From: Rhynchopus euleeides
Taxonomy: Eukaryota > Euglenozoa > Diplonemea > Diplonemida > Diplonemidae
Direction of reading: 5' to 3'
Assembly (NCBI GenBank): GCA_963210315.1
Contig: OY723243.1
Coordinates: 310,001-374,000, forward strand
Length of the DNA stretch: 64,000 nt
The first letter of the stretch is position 1. Every line of letters starts with the position of its first letter. The translations under genes and the position numbers were made by a program. The notes under the pieces are model-generated. The model saw nothing but the letters and a program-made list of their open reading frames with translations. It was not told the DNA's origin and did no database searches. Shown here in pieces: positions 53,334 through 64,000 of this stretch.

Positions 53334-56154
53334 GGCTGTCCGGGCCTGGGCAGGCCGTGTGTGGGGAACAGTACCCTGCGCGACACGAGGGGTGTTGCAT
53401 GGGGCGTGGGGGTGTCGCCCTGTTGTCGGGGCGTTGTGTGCAACAGAAGTGCTGGGTGGGACCAGGTGTTGTGGCAGAGGTTGGAGGGCACACACAGAGG
53501 GATCTGCAGAGGACAGCACATTGAACGGAATCAAGCGGTTGAGGGGGGGTTGGGGGGCGGACGTCGCTGTTCCAGGTGCTGCTGCCGGCAGTGTCCATAT
53601 CCTGCGGGGCGGGACTCATTTATATTCTGTGTCGACGGCCCCCTGACCTGGATCGTGCCGAGACGGAATCAGGCCATGGTGTTCGCTCAGCTTCCTCTGT
53701 TGTATTTATGGATATTTTTTTTGGTTTCGACGACCAAAAAAAAGCAATATGGGCCGAAGGGAAGTCGGCGCTGTTTAGATTCTCTGTCTGTGTGCCACAA
53801 CATGCCCCCCCCTCTGTGCCGCAACTAAAAGGAAGGGGCATGCTGCGGGGCATCCGCTGCATTTCGTGTTTTGGATATTCTGGGTTGCCGGCATGCTTTT
53901 TTCCGATTATTCTTTCGCGGCCCCTGCCTTTTTCCCCCATCCGCACTTTTCATTCCCCCCTCCCCCCCCCTCACTCCTCCGACTCGCGACTCGATACAGC
54001 CTTCAATATTTGTTGCATTGATCAACACCATCATCACCACGCAGTAGGTGTTTTCTCGTGATTCTCGACGAATCACCTCAGGCTCTCCTCTTCCTTCATG
54101 TTACGAACCACACATAGTTGACAATGTGTAGCCAAGAACACCCACAAGAAATTGAGGGGTGCGAAATTGAGAATGTGCGAAAGTGTCTTTTATTTGTTGT
54201 TTACGCCAACCGAAAGTAAACAACCGAGAGGCGCGCTCGCCCCTGCACCCCCCCCCCCCCAACCCCCCCACCCAATAGATGTGTAATCAAAATCGATTTT
54301 GCTTCGATTCGACCACCCCATCTGTGTGCACTCCCATCCGAAGTGCTTTTAAAACAATCTGAATCGACCAGCCCCTCAAGCCGAGGAGCCCACATTTCTT
54401 CTTTTAGTTTTCGCATTTTAAGTGCAAGGAGAGAGAGGTTGGGTAACATTTCCCATATTTGCTGTTTTTTTTGTGGGCAAAAAAGACTGCGCCACACACT
54501 CGCATCCCACACACACACACACACCCCACCCAAAGCTCTCAGCTGACTGCAGCAAATTAAAGACACAGCCGCGAGTGGCCCGGACGGGGGGATGCAATGT
54601 GGAAGCGGCTCCCTCCCCAGCCGGGAAGAAAGAGAGAGAGAGAGAGAGGAGGGGTTGGGGACACGGGCTATAAAATACAGCCGCACCCCTGGAGGCACAC
54701 ACAGTGTTCCTTGGGCACGACCAGCGATAACGCCCACAGATGGGCAAACGAAGGTCCTGCTGCCGAAGGAGACAGGAGGCAGGGGAGTCAGAAAAGTATT
54801 TCTGGCCGGAAAAAAAATAAAGCCCTTTTTTTTTTCTCGGAACAAACTGCAACCTCTGGGAGGTGGGAACCCATACCAGTGGATCGGTGGTCAACGCTTT
54901 GGGGCAGGCCTGTTTGATGATGCACAGGTTGAGGGGATTGTGATTTCCCAACAGGAGTTATTTTTCATTTGCTGAGCGCGACTCGGGGGGGGGGGGGGGG
55001 GGAAGTGGGCACACTGAGCGGGACTCTGATGACGGCCTCCGACTCGGGTTCACATCCAACGCCGCGAAAGCCGTTTTGAAAAAAGTGATTATATTCTCCC
55101 CCCCCACCACCCGGCCCCCGCACACACGCGATTGTGGGAACAGGACGGTTTGGGCTGAGTGGGTACACCCCACCACGTGAATTAGTTTTTGCATTTTTTT
55201 GCATCTGGGAGAGCGGACGGAGCAGCTGCCCTTGATGCAACACCCTTCACTGCCGCACACACGACTCTGCGGCAAGGAGGTGAGGTAGGAAAGGAGACTA
55301 GTCGGGCCGCGCTGGGCAGCAGGAACAGCAGTCCTGCACAGCCGCTTTTCTTTTTAACTTCAACCCCACTGGGGGGGCGGGGGGGGGGGGGGCGTGGGTT
55401 GTGTGTCAACCCTAGCCTTTCTGCGTTCTTTATTTTCCAAGGCAGAAAACAACCAGGGGGTGCATGATATGAGACGTCGCGTTATAGAGGAGGAAAATTC
55501 CAAAGAAGAGGGGAGGGAGGGGTGTGGGGAGAGGGAAGGAGAAGGAGAGAAAGCAAGGGCCCAGAGTCTCGGCCACACACCCCCTCGCTCCTCAGGGAGT
55601 GAGAGAGGGTGGAGAAGACAGGAAGGCAGTGGCGGTGGAAGAAGACCCTCCTGCATGGTGTCAGCAGCCAAGCGCAGGTGCAAGGCGACAGCAGTTTTCC
55701 TCGGTCTTCGTATGCCCAGTTATCTCGATTGTTTTCTTGAAGGCCTCGACAGGACGGAGGAAACCTGCGTGAGGCTGCTAAGTGGATATCCCAGGGAGTT
55801 GTTTTGAAACAGCACAGCGTGGCGGCCGGGGCTGGATATTCCTATACCCAGCAGGATAACCCAGACCCCCCCCCCCACCTTCAAATGATACATAATGCCT
55901 GCAACCCAAGCCTACCAGAGGGCCCAAGCGTCGTCAGCCCCCCTCCCAAGGCGTGACAATCACACTGCACCTGCTGTGCGTGTTGGGGCTTGGGAGTGCG
56001 CCAAAAAAACCCGGCAAACAAAGCAAACTCACCGCAGAGCCCTGCGCGTGGAGAGTTGTCTTTGCCGCCCAAAATCACCCCCCCCCCCCTACCCCCCTTC
56101 AGGGTGCTACCCCCTGAAGGTAACTAAAGGCGAGGGACATCGCCCCACATCCGC
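53334..56154. other. Intergenic stretch, 2.8 kb, nothing recognised
   Basis: Contains a C run near 54249-54261, a (GA)n microsatellite at about 54628-54648, a G run near 54986-55002 and another at 55380-55392. No gene with recognisable content on either strand. Confidence 0.6.
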
Positions 56155-58350
56155 TCACATCTTCGCAATGCTGTGGTGCCCGCTCTCGCCAAGCCCTGCC
56201 GCAGTAATGCGGACGAAGTCGCACTTCTGCTGCATGTCGGGGATGCTCGTCGCCCCGCAGTAGCTGATGCCCGAGCGCAGGCCACCCACCATCGACCGCA
56301 GAATGCCTTCCACAGGGCCCCTGTGGTGAGAGAGGGTGTGGTGTGGGTGAGAGAGGGTGTGGTGTGGGTGAGAGAGGGTGGGAGTCTTCGGTCGGACATA
56401 AGACACAAAACATCAATATCAAAAACGCGTCTCGTGGGAGATGTGGGTAACTCAGCTTTTCCCTTGCATTAGGCACCGTTCAGTGCAAAAGCTGACGTAC
56501 GGAGGGCAGGGAGCAAAACACCACTCGTTGGCCTGATGAAGGGTGGTGTTTGTTCCGTTCGCCCCCCTTCCAACCTTGCAAGAAAACTGTTGCTGCAAGT
56601 GGTAGAAAAACAAATACGCACAGGGAAGTCGTCTTCTCTAGTCCTCCCTTGACTCCCTAGTCGCACCGAAGGTGCTTAAACAAGTTACTTGGGTGTGGGT
56701 GTGGTGTGTGCGGCAATGATGGCACTGCACTGGAGGCAGGGGAGAGCCTTCAAGCCGCGGGGGCCTTGGCTCTGTGGCACTGTGTGCCGCACTGTGTGTC
56801 ATGTACATTTGCAGCCGTGTCTTGTGACGCATTTCTGCATTTATGAGCGAAGACCCCCAGAATGGCAAAGCCGCTGGGAATATCTTTTTCGCACGGTTAG
56901 GCACAGAGAGTGAAGGCCCGGACTGGGGTGTTTTCAACCAGATCAGATAGAGCTGCATGTGGTTGGAAGCATCACGTAAACTCGGTGCCCGTCGCCTCGG
57001 TGGGGGCTGGATTGGGGGGTGGGCGGCATACTTGTAGGGGACGATGCCCTCCACGCCCTCAGGCGTCATTTCGAAGATGTTGTCATTCGACTGGTTCTCC
57101 CGCTCGTTCTTTGCGATGTTGGCACCGAAGCCTGCCATGCCGCGCACCACCTTCACCTTCTTGCCGTCCTTCACGAGGAGCGAGCCGGGTGACTCGTCGG
57201 TGCCGGCAAGCGCGGAACCCAGCATGACCGTGCTGGCACCTGCGGCGAGTGCCTTGGACACCTCACCGCTGAGGCGCACGCCACCGTCGGCAATGACAGG
57301 GACGCCTGCTGCGTTGGACTCGGGGCACACGTCGAACAGGGCTGACAGTTGCGGCATGCCTGCGCCTGCCACCTTGCGGGTGATACAGATGCTGCCCGGC
57401 CCGACACCCACCTTCAGGCCGTCGGCGCCTGCGGCAATCAGTGCCTTCGCGGCCTCGCCCGTGCAGATGTTACCTGCGATGACATCGACGTTGCGCGTAA
57501 TGGGATCCTCCTTCATGCGCTGCAGCATCTCGATCTCCAGCGAGCTGTGGCCGTGCGCGATGTCGATGACAAGCACGTCACACCCCACCTGCACCAGGCG
57601 CCTTGCCCGCTCCAGGTCGTCTCTCTTGACGCCCACAGCGGCGCCGACACGCAGCCTGCCCTGGCTGTCCATGGTGGCGGAGGTGTTGAGCGAAAGTTTG
57701 CGGAGGTCAGAAGCAGTGATCAGCGCCTTCAGATCCCACTGGTCGTCGATGATGGGCAGGTTGCTGATGCGGCCGTCGTGCATCATGTTCATTGCATCGT
57801 TGATACTGATGTTGGCATCGCGAGTGTAGATCAGCTTGGAGCTGGGCGTCATGACCTCGCGCACGAGGGTGTGCTGCGGGGTGATCTTCCCGAACTGGAT
57901 GTCGGTGCGTGTCAGGATCCCGACAAGCTTGTTGCCCTCCAACACCATGAGACTGCTGATGCCGTACTTGGAACCGTAGTCAAACTCCATCACGTCGAGC
58001 GCACGAGCAATGGTGTCATCCGGCGACACGCTGCGAGGGTTGAAGATCTTGTAGCTCTGTGCACGCTTGATCTTCTTCACCATATCGCACTGCTCGTCGA
58101 TGCTGCAGAAGCGGTGCAGAATACCGATACCACCGGCACGCGCCAGCGCAATCGACATGTCCAGCTCGCAAACCGTGTCCATGTTTGCGGCAACAATAGG
58201 GATGTTCAGCCAGATGTTGCGGGACAGCTTGGTCCGCGTGTGCACATCCTTCCGACTCTTCACACCGCTGAACTTCGGCACAAGCAGCACATCGTCATAC
58301 GTCAGACGCAGGGGCACGTCCTTCTCCTGGAACCGGCGAGACACAGACAT
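56155..58350 (-). CDS. IMPDH: IMP dehydrogenase, two exons, PTS1-like C terminus
   Basis: Exons 58350-57032 and 56320-56155 around a 711-bp GT-AG intron (56321-57031): 494 residues. The enzyme oxidises IMP to XMP, the committed step of guanine nucleotide synthesis. Catalytic Cys322 is in GVGPGSICITRK; two CBS modules (about residues 105-222) sit in the TIM barrel; the NAD-side motif VIDIAHGHSS is intact. Exon 1 ends EGVEGIVPYK and exon 2 begins GPVEGILRSMVGGLRSG, which together give the bacterial-style flap and C terminus. It ends HHSIAKM; AKM fits the PTS1 consensus ([SAC][KRH][LM]), and kinetoplastid IMPDH is glycosomal. The 3-prime end of the intron has three copies of a 21-bp repeat. The ATG follows a CCCCACAG tract by 27 bases. 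Confidence 0.95.
56323..56395 (-). repeat. Triplicated 21-bp repeat at the IMPDH 3-prime splice site
   Basis: On the minus strand CACCCACACCACACCCTCTC repeats three times with 21-bp period just before the acceptor CACCACAG. The repeat supplies the pyrimidine tract, and each unit holds CA-rich near-acceptors. Confidence 0.8.
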
Positions 58351-60704
58351 GACGTAACCAAACTCAACAGCCCTTCAACCTGTGGGGTACATGGACGTGT
58401 CGGAGGCAGTGCGGAAGGCAGATGATCCACTTCGTAGAACCCGATGGTCAAAAGACTCGCGTGGGTGTGGGAGGGGATGTACATCCTGAGCAGTGTTCCG
58501 TCACACCGTCGCATACGCCTCACGCCGCAAGACCAAGTGGCAGGGGTGGTGTGGGGTGAGATGGGTCCAAAGCACAAAAGATACCTTTTTTGTTATCCGT
58601 GCTGTGTGTGTATATGATGCCCGAGACGTGCGATCTAAGAATCAGTACATTTCTTTCCGGTGGCCGTATTGGGAGGACTTCCGTGGGCCCCCCGAACCAG
58701 GAACCACCCCGAAGAAGAGTGCCAGAATGATGAAGAAGGTGAAATAATAACAATGCAGTGGCGGGGCCAGATACTGCCTCTCCACAATATGCCTCACGCA
58801 TGCAAGCGGACCAGAAGGTTGCGAAATATGATTGAACTGGAGCTCCACCCCCCCCCCCCCCCACCCCCACCCCCTCAGGGAAGTATCACAAAAGGCAGCA
58901 GAACGTAGCACAGCCGGGGATCTCACTGTGATAACAGTGCGGGAGCGCCGACCTGCTGAAAAAAAGGTCCCGCCTGTGCACCCCCTGTCTGCAACATCGC
59001 CAGTATCACCAGCCAAGTTGGTGATGCCTATGCAAACATGTGTGCGTAGAGGCATACACGCACTATTGGATGCAGGTTGTTTGTGAGCTGGTCCGTTCCC
59101 TGTGCGGGGTATGTGTGAACACATGTACTGCCAACAGTCTTCTTTGAGACAGGGCCTTTTTAGCGAAGAGTGCATAACAGAGACATCGCCACATCACACC
59201 GACTGTCTCGCTCGTTCTTGTGCGTCTGCTGCCTTTTCCAAACAAACAGCAAAAGTACATCACATGGGCTGTTGCACAGAACGGGGCCACATTTTCAATC
59301 GTTGGATTGAAGCCCTCCCCCCCCCCTTCCCTCCTTTAACCAGGTGAGAGCGGAGGTGGTTCAGGGATGCCTTCGCCAAAGACCAGGGAAGATAATGTAG
59401 GCGTGTGTGGGGCCTTCTCGTCTCGAGGAATATCAGGGCACGCCTTGTCACCCAGAAGGGTTTGTTCATACAGAATGTAAGACGTGCACGGTGGACTCCA
59501 GCGGGGGTAGGGCAACCCTTTTCGGGAATCTCAATTTTCCCCTACTTTAGGCTAAAGACACCCGGGAGGGGGGGGCTATACTCCCGCTAATTCGCCCATC
59601 AGCGGGAGTTCTCTGACTCCCGCTCCCAGACACCCGCTAGGGTGGCTGGGGTCCACCGTGAAGGCAACAGCCAGAAGGGGCGCAGTATACGTAGAAAACA
59701 GATCGCCATTTCCCATTAGTGAAAACGGGGGTGTGGCTTTACGCGGATATCGCAAAGCAAACGAAAGGGAAAAAAACACGTGCATCAAATGTGTACCGAG
59801 TATCTTCGTCGAGAAAACAGTGAGCCTACACTGAGCACAAACACTATAGGGTGCCACACATTGGTACAGTTTTGCCATACGGAGTGACGGCGCCACATGA
59901 GATGATGGTGACTCTGAAAAGGCCAGTTCTGACGCAGTTACGTTCTTTATTGATGGTGTTTCTCTTCAGAACTCTTTTTACGCAGTTCCTGGCAATTTTC
60001 AGGGGCACCAGAGAGAGGAGTCTTCGCTCCGAAGTGCAGTGAAGGAAAGCGAATGGCCTCGCATGACAAGGCCACGGTGGCACTGGGTTGACACAGTACG
60101 AAAACCCCGATGTTTCGCTTCAGAAATACAGAAACGAGAGAAGATGCAAACACGCGAGCTGTGCCTCACGTAACTGGTCGAAAAGTGACACAATTTGACA
60201 CACAGCGGACGCAGGGTGAAGGCCATGAGAAGAATACAGCGACAACCCTAATCGAGCAGCAGGAAAGATACTGTCATTCAACTTACATTGGTGAGGTAAC
60301 CCACCTGAAATTATTCACCTGAGTTAATACCCCACCAATGTTTGTTGGATGACTGTAAACAATTTGATTTGAACGATACTTTATTCCCTCAGGCCAAACA
60401 GCCACTGACAGGAATGAAAGTAAGAAATAAAGGGGGAGGGGGGTTGGCAATCGTGGGGGGAGAAAATAAAGCTGACGGGGGGCGCAGAGCTGCCTGCTGC
60501 ACAGCCTCTGTTGAATTGGTCTGGCGACAATGCTGGCAGTATGAAAATAATCGATGAGCGCAGGAAACACGAAAACAAACAGGATCGGCCAACCTATGTG
60601 GCCGTGGGTGGGGATTCGACCAAGACAACCTGCTTGGAAGAGCGAGAACGGGGGCTGGGTGGATGTGGATGCTGCAGCTAGAACACACAACCCACAACCA
60701 CCGG
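58351..60704. other. Intergenic stretch, 2.35 kb, nothing recognised
   Basis: Lower GC than the genes. C run at 58850-58862. No recognisable coding content. Confidence 0.6.
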
Positions 60705-62672
60705 CTAGCGTGCCAGGGAAAAAACGATGACCCCCACGTTGTCTTTCGTCCCAGCAGCGACAGACTTCTCGATCAGCACAGATGCAACGTCAAGCTTGGG
60801 GCACACAGACGAGGCGGACGTTGATGACTCGCCTTCAGAAAAATCAGGCAAGATGACTGAAGAACAGAATGACGAGGCCACCACCTCCACACAGGAGGGC
60901 CCCGTGAGTATTGAGCTGTAGCGTGTGCCCAGGCTTTGCTGGCCCGAGTGAATCGACAGGATAGGATGCTCGATGGCGTGTGTGTCACATGCGCTGGTCA
61001 GCCCCGTCGCGAGAACGATCTGTGCAACCTCTTCAGGGGGCATCACATCCCAGAGGCCGTCTGTGGCGACGACGAGGTAGGCGTCGTCGTCAGCCAGGCA
61101 GTACTCCGATACAGAGGGGGTGTGGCCGACGGCGCTGCCGGCCTGTATCAGGCCCAGGTTGCGGGTGACCCTGCACAGGCCGCCCACACGCAGCACCCCG
61201 CGCACCTCGTACACCTCCCCGCCCCTTGCCAGCACGGCGGCCTGCTCCGCCTTGTCCTCCACGTGGTGGTGCTGCGTCAGGCGCGTGCTCGCGCCACTGC
61301 TGCTGATGACGTAGGCGTGGCTGTCGCCCAGGTTTGCGACGTGGAGGCGCCGCCCAGACACGCACACCGCCGTCAGCGTGGTGCCCGACTGCGAGTGTGT
61401 TGTAGCATGTGCCTCCTGCAGCAGCGCCTGTGTCTGCGCCGCAGCCTGCTCCAGTGCGGTGGAAACGTCCAGCCCGCGTGACAGCGCCTGCCCCAGCAGG
61501 AAGGGGTACATGTCGCGCACCGTCGATGCTGTGTCGTGTCCGCCGTGCCCGTCACACACACACGCCAGGAACATGTCTGCCGCACCCGCACCCGCACCCC
61601 CCACGTCGTAGTAGCTGCCAAAGTGTGGCACCGCCAGCAGGCGATCCTCGTTGCCTGGCTTCCCAGCAGCCGCACAGTCGAGCACAAACGCGCACCCATC
61701 CGACGACCCTTTGCTCGCAGCATTCACAATCTCCCGCACAGCAGGCCTCAGCGCTTCACCCAGGCACCCGATGTCCATCGTCGCCCGTGCGCCTCCAGCC
61801 AGCGCCTCGATGCGTGGAGTGCCCAGCGCAACTCTGCGGATCTGCGACAGCTGCTGCGCCGACAGCACCTCTAGTGACACACCCACTGTCGGCAGCAGCG
61901 TGTGCAGCACATGCGCCAGACACCGCCCTTCCAGCTGGCTCACCCCAAAGTCATGCACATTCCGCGGCCTCTCTGGGAGGGCCCGCTTCTCTGACTGGGA
62001 CGACGTGTCGTCAGTGCTCTCCTCACGGCGACGTGTCTCTACCAAGAGCCGCAGCTTGCGCGCTTGCAAGGACCTCGTACGCGGACTGGCACCACGGGCA
62101 GTGGGGGTGAAGACCGCGTCTAACCCGCGCCTCTGACGAGACGGTGGCGTCGGAGGTGCAAGGGGCGACCCCCCTTTCAGCGAGCAGGGCGTGCGGGGCG
62201 AACGTGGCGAGCGCGGTGAATGGGGCGCGAGGCACAGGAACACCGGCCTTATCGGATCATCCGCCAGGGAGGTGAGCGACAAGCTGGAGAAGCGGCAGGG
62301 CACCCCCAGCTGCGCCGTGGTGCTGCTTCCCAGCTCGGGCAACACATCGTCGACGGCCGTACAGCGCATGCTGTTCTGTGTATGCATGCTCCCCGCGAAT
62401 GCCACCACGCTGCCGAGGGTTGCCCCCAGCGCATCCAGCCTGCTGCAGCTGGCCCCCAACCCGATTGCCTGGGTGCTCCCCACAGACGACTTCCTCGCCA
62501 GGCTGGAACAGTCACCCAGAATGCTGTCAATGCCCAGATCTGGCACGAGGGAGGCACGGGGTTGGGACAAGCACGCCGAAGTGTCACGCCCCCTCCTGTT
62601 CCGTGGCGGTGGTCGCGGCGCCTCAGCCTCACGGGGTGGCAAGGGGTGTCGTATCCCAAGAATCCTCGCCAT
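60705..62672 (-). CDS. PP2C-type (PPM) protein phosphatase
   Basis: 655 residues from ATG at 62672. The first 320 residues are Ser/Pro/Arg-rich and probably disordered, with RSPRSPRTP and other likely proline-directed phosphosites. The catalytic domain (about 330-655) carries the PPM motifs in order: GNEDRLL, VCDGHGGHDTA (metal-binding D374), SGTTLTAVCV, VANLGDSHAYV, TRLTQHHHVED, VATDGLWDVM and GTKDNVGVIVFSL. It is a Mg/Mn-dependent Ser/Thr phosphatase. An insert of about 65 residues (TSACDTHAIEHPILS to SVCPKLDVASV) lies between the last two motifs. All metal ligands look present, so the enzyme should be active. An ACACAG tract lies seven bases before the ATG. Confidence 0.92.
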   Translation of the reverse strand: MARILGIRHPLPPREAEAPRPPPRNRRGRDTSACLSQPRASLVPDLGIDSILGDCSSLARKSSVGSTQAIGLGASCSRLDALGATLGSVVAFAGSMHTQNSMRCTAVDDVLPELGSSTTAQLGVPCRFSSLSLTSLADDPIRPVFLCLAPHSPRSPRSPRTPCSLKGGSPLAPPTPPSRQRRGLDAVFTPTARGASPRTRSLQARKLRLLVETRRREESTDDTSSQSEKRALPERPRNVHDFGVSQLEGRCLAHVLHTLLPTVGVSLEVLSAQQLSQIRRVALGTPRIEALAGGARATMDIGCLGEALRPAVREIVNAASKGSSDGCAFVLDCAAAGKPGNEDRLLAVPHFGSYYDVGGAGAGAADMFLACVCDGHGGHDTASTVRDMYPFLLGQALSRGLDVSTALEQAAAQTQALLQEAHATTHSQSGTTLTAVCVSGRRLHVANLGDSHAYVISSSGASTRLTQHHHVEDKAEQAAVLARGGEVYEVRGVLRVGGLCRVTRNLGLIQAGSAVGHTPSVSEYCLADDDAYLVVATDGLWDVMPPEEVAQIVLATGLTSACDTHAIEHPILSIHSGQQSLGTRYSSILTGPSCVEVVASSFCSSVILPDFSEGESSTSASSVCPKLDVASVLIEKSVAAGTKDNVGVIVFSLAR

Positions 62673-62941
62673 GCTGGCTGTGTGTCTGCCAGGAAGGGCG
62701 GGGTGTGTGTTGGCAGCTGGGGCAAAACCAACAGGCGAGGGGTTGAGACGGCATCAAACAAGCAAGGGTGGGGTGGGGGGTGGGAGGAGAAGGGAGACGC
62801 TACACATGAAACCGCCTCAATCACCAGCAGCCCTCAGCCCTCAGCTGCCTGGGAAGGCACCCTTATGCCAGGACGGGTGCCTATGCCAGAGGCATGGATA
62901 TGCGACCTGAGGCGGTTTAAAAGTGTCACTTCGACTCTGCC

Positions 62942-63928
62942 TGGGGTAATCAGGCTGGGGAAAAAAACAACAAATCACAACAAATCACACCCGATCACAA
63001 CAGATCACAACAAATCACAAGGCAAATGTTGTGATTTGTTGTGATTTTTTGCGACTAGGTGTGACGTGGTGTGATTTGTTGTGACCAGTTGTGACGACTT
63101 GTGACCCTTTTGTGATGAGTTGTGATGAGGTGTGATCTGTTGTGATCTGTTGTGATCGCGATCCAAAATTTTAAATTTTTGAAATTTTGGATCGCGATCA
63201 CAACAGATCACAACAGATCACACCTCATCACAACTCATCGTCAGCTGATTGAGGGTGTGATATGAGGGTTCTATCCAACAAGGATGTCAAGGCGGCACTT
63301 TCAAAGTCCTGCCAAGGACAGCGCCACGTGGGTGTGTGCTTCTGATATATGTTATGTCATCATGTGAACCCTCCCCAGCGTGTGCCAACATCCCTGACAC
63401 GCTCACGAAAAGCATGACACGGAGAAAACAGGTGCCGAAACAACCTGCCGAGCACACGGGTGGTGCCACGTTGATCCACGCAGCGATCTCCCATGACAGG
63501 AAGCCTTGTCGCCACGGCAGAGTCGCCGCAGACTGTGGGAGAGGTGTCGCCAGTCACCTTGAGGTTGCAGTGTGTCATCAGGCTAAGACCCGTGCCCTCT
63601 TCACCTCCCCTGTTAGGTTGCTCCCATATCGTTGCCTGCTTTGGGGCCTGAAGGACATAGGGGTCCAGCAGGCACTTGAGCATCGCACACCTCATCACAA
63701 CTCATCACAACTCATCACAACTCATCACAAAAGGGTCACAAGTCGTCACAACTGGTCGCAACAAATCACAACTGGCCACAACAAATCGCAACAAATCGCA
63801 ACAAATCGCAACAAATCGCAACAAATCGCAACAAATCGCAACAAATCACAACATTTGGCGTTGTGATTTGTTGTGATCGGGTGTGATTCGTTGTGATTTG
63901 TTGTTTTTCCCCCAGCCTGATTACCCCA
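62942..63928. mobile_element. Foldback MITE with TGTGAT subterminal repeats and 5-bp duplication
   Basis: Ends TGGGGTAATCAGGCTGGGG (62942-62960) and its inverse (63910-63928), flanked by CTGCC at 62937-62941 and 63929-63933. Both arms are built of ACAAATCACA/TTGTGATTTG-type decamers. A 13-bp-stem palindrome (TCCAAAATTT core) inside a longer TGTGATCGCGATC dyad sits at about 63112-63240. The centre (63240-63680) is unique sequence without a recognised gene. Confidence 0.82.
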
Positions 63929-64000
63929 CTGCCGCTCTTTCTCTACTGTTGATACTTCGTTTGATGCGTTGACGCTTCCACACTCAGGACCCTCTTCCGG

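Noticed and set aside
50334-53524. Plus-strand ORFs of 570 and 497 codons
   Set aside because: Antisense to the IQ protein and its minisatellite; no domain, composition of a shadow frame.
1-64000. tRNA, rRNA or spliced-leader RNA genes
   Set aside because: Looked for on reading both strands; no cloverleaf with conserved boxes, rRNA block or known leader sequence was recognised. A covariance-model search would be needed to exclude them.

Overview
The window looks like a nuclear contig of a free-living protist, GC-rich and intron-poor, using the standard code (TAA, TAG and TGA all end genes here). My best guess is a euglenozoan of the diplonemid type. The reasons are: all 14 recognisable host genes (about 9.9-62.7 kb) lie on the minus strand, as in a directional, polycistronic gene array; most start codons sit a short way downstream of a pyrimidine- or CA-rich stretch ending in AG, as a spliced-leader acceptor would; the telomere-like motif is TTAGGG; and the IMP dehydrogenase ends in a PTS1-like peroxisome/glycosome signal. 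This assignment is inference; no rRNA, tRNA or spliced-leader gene was recognised. Eight short to medium introns can be placed by reading frame and homology. All have GT-AG borders and all start GTATG.

Layout. 0-4.5 kb: a 4.39 kb pogo-like DNA transposon (28-bp terminal inverted repeats, TA duplication) whose single long ORF joins a Ulp1/C48-type protease region, a DDE transposase and a zinc knuckle. 4.6-9.1 kb: an element bounded by 18-bp inverted repeats and filled with telomere-like repeats, into which a palindrome-rich foldback element is inserted. 9.9-15.3 kb: PHO80-like cyclin, PPR protein, basic nuclear protein with a SUMO-interacting motif. 17.1-24.7 kb: tandem galactocerebrosidase (GH59) paralogues, each with a 22-codon second exon. 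24.9-28.5 kb: duplicated YjbQ-type protein and a PSI-domain type I membrane protein. 29-33.5 kb: gene-poor, repeat-rich. 35-36.7 kb: cyclic-nucleotide-binding-like domain fused to a peroxisomal-type SLC25 carrier. 36.9-41.4 kb: hAT-like transposon abutting a pogo-type foldback element. 41.8-53.3 kb: kaptin-like, SHIPPO-repeat, lipase-like membrane and IQ-repeat proteins. 56.2-62.7 kb: IMP dehydrogenase and PP2C phosphatase. 62.9-63.9 kb: a foldback MITE with a 5-bp target duplication.

The host genes look functionally unrelated (lysosomal hydrolase, purine synthesis, organelle RNA binding, flagellar/microtubule proteins, nutrient signalling), as expected when neighbours share transcription direction but not pathway. 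The transposase genes are the only convincing plus-strand genes. Intergenic stretches carry many long G or C runs and I saw no further genes in them.
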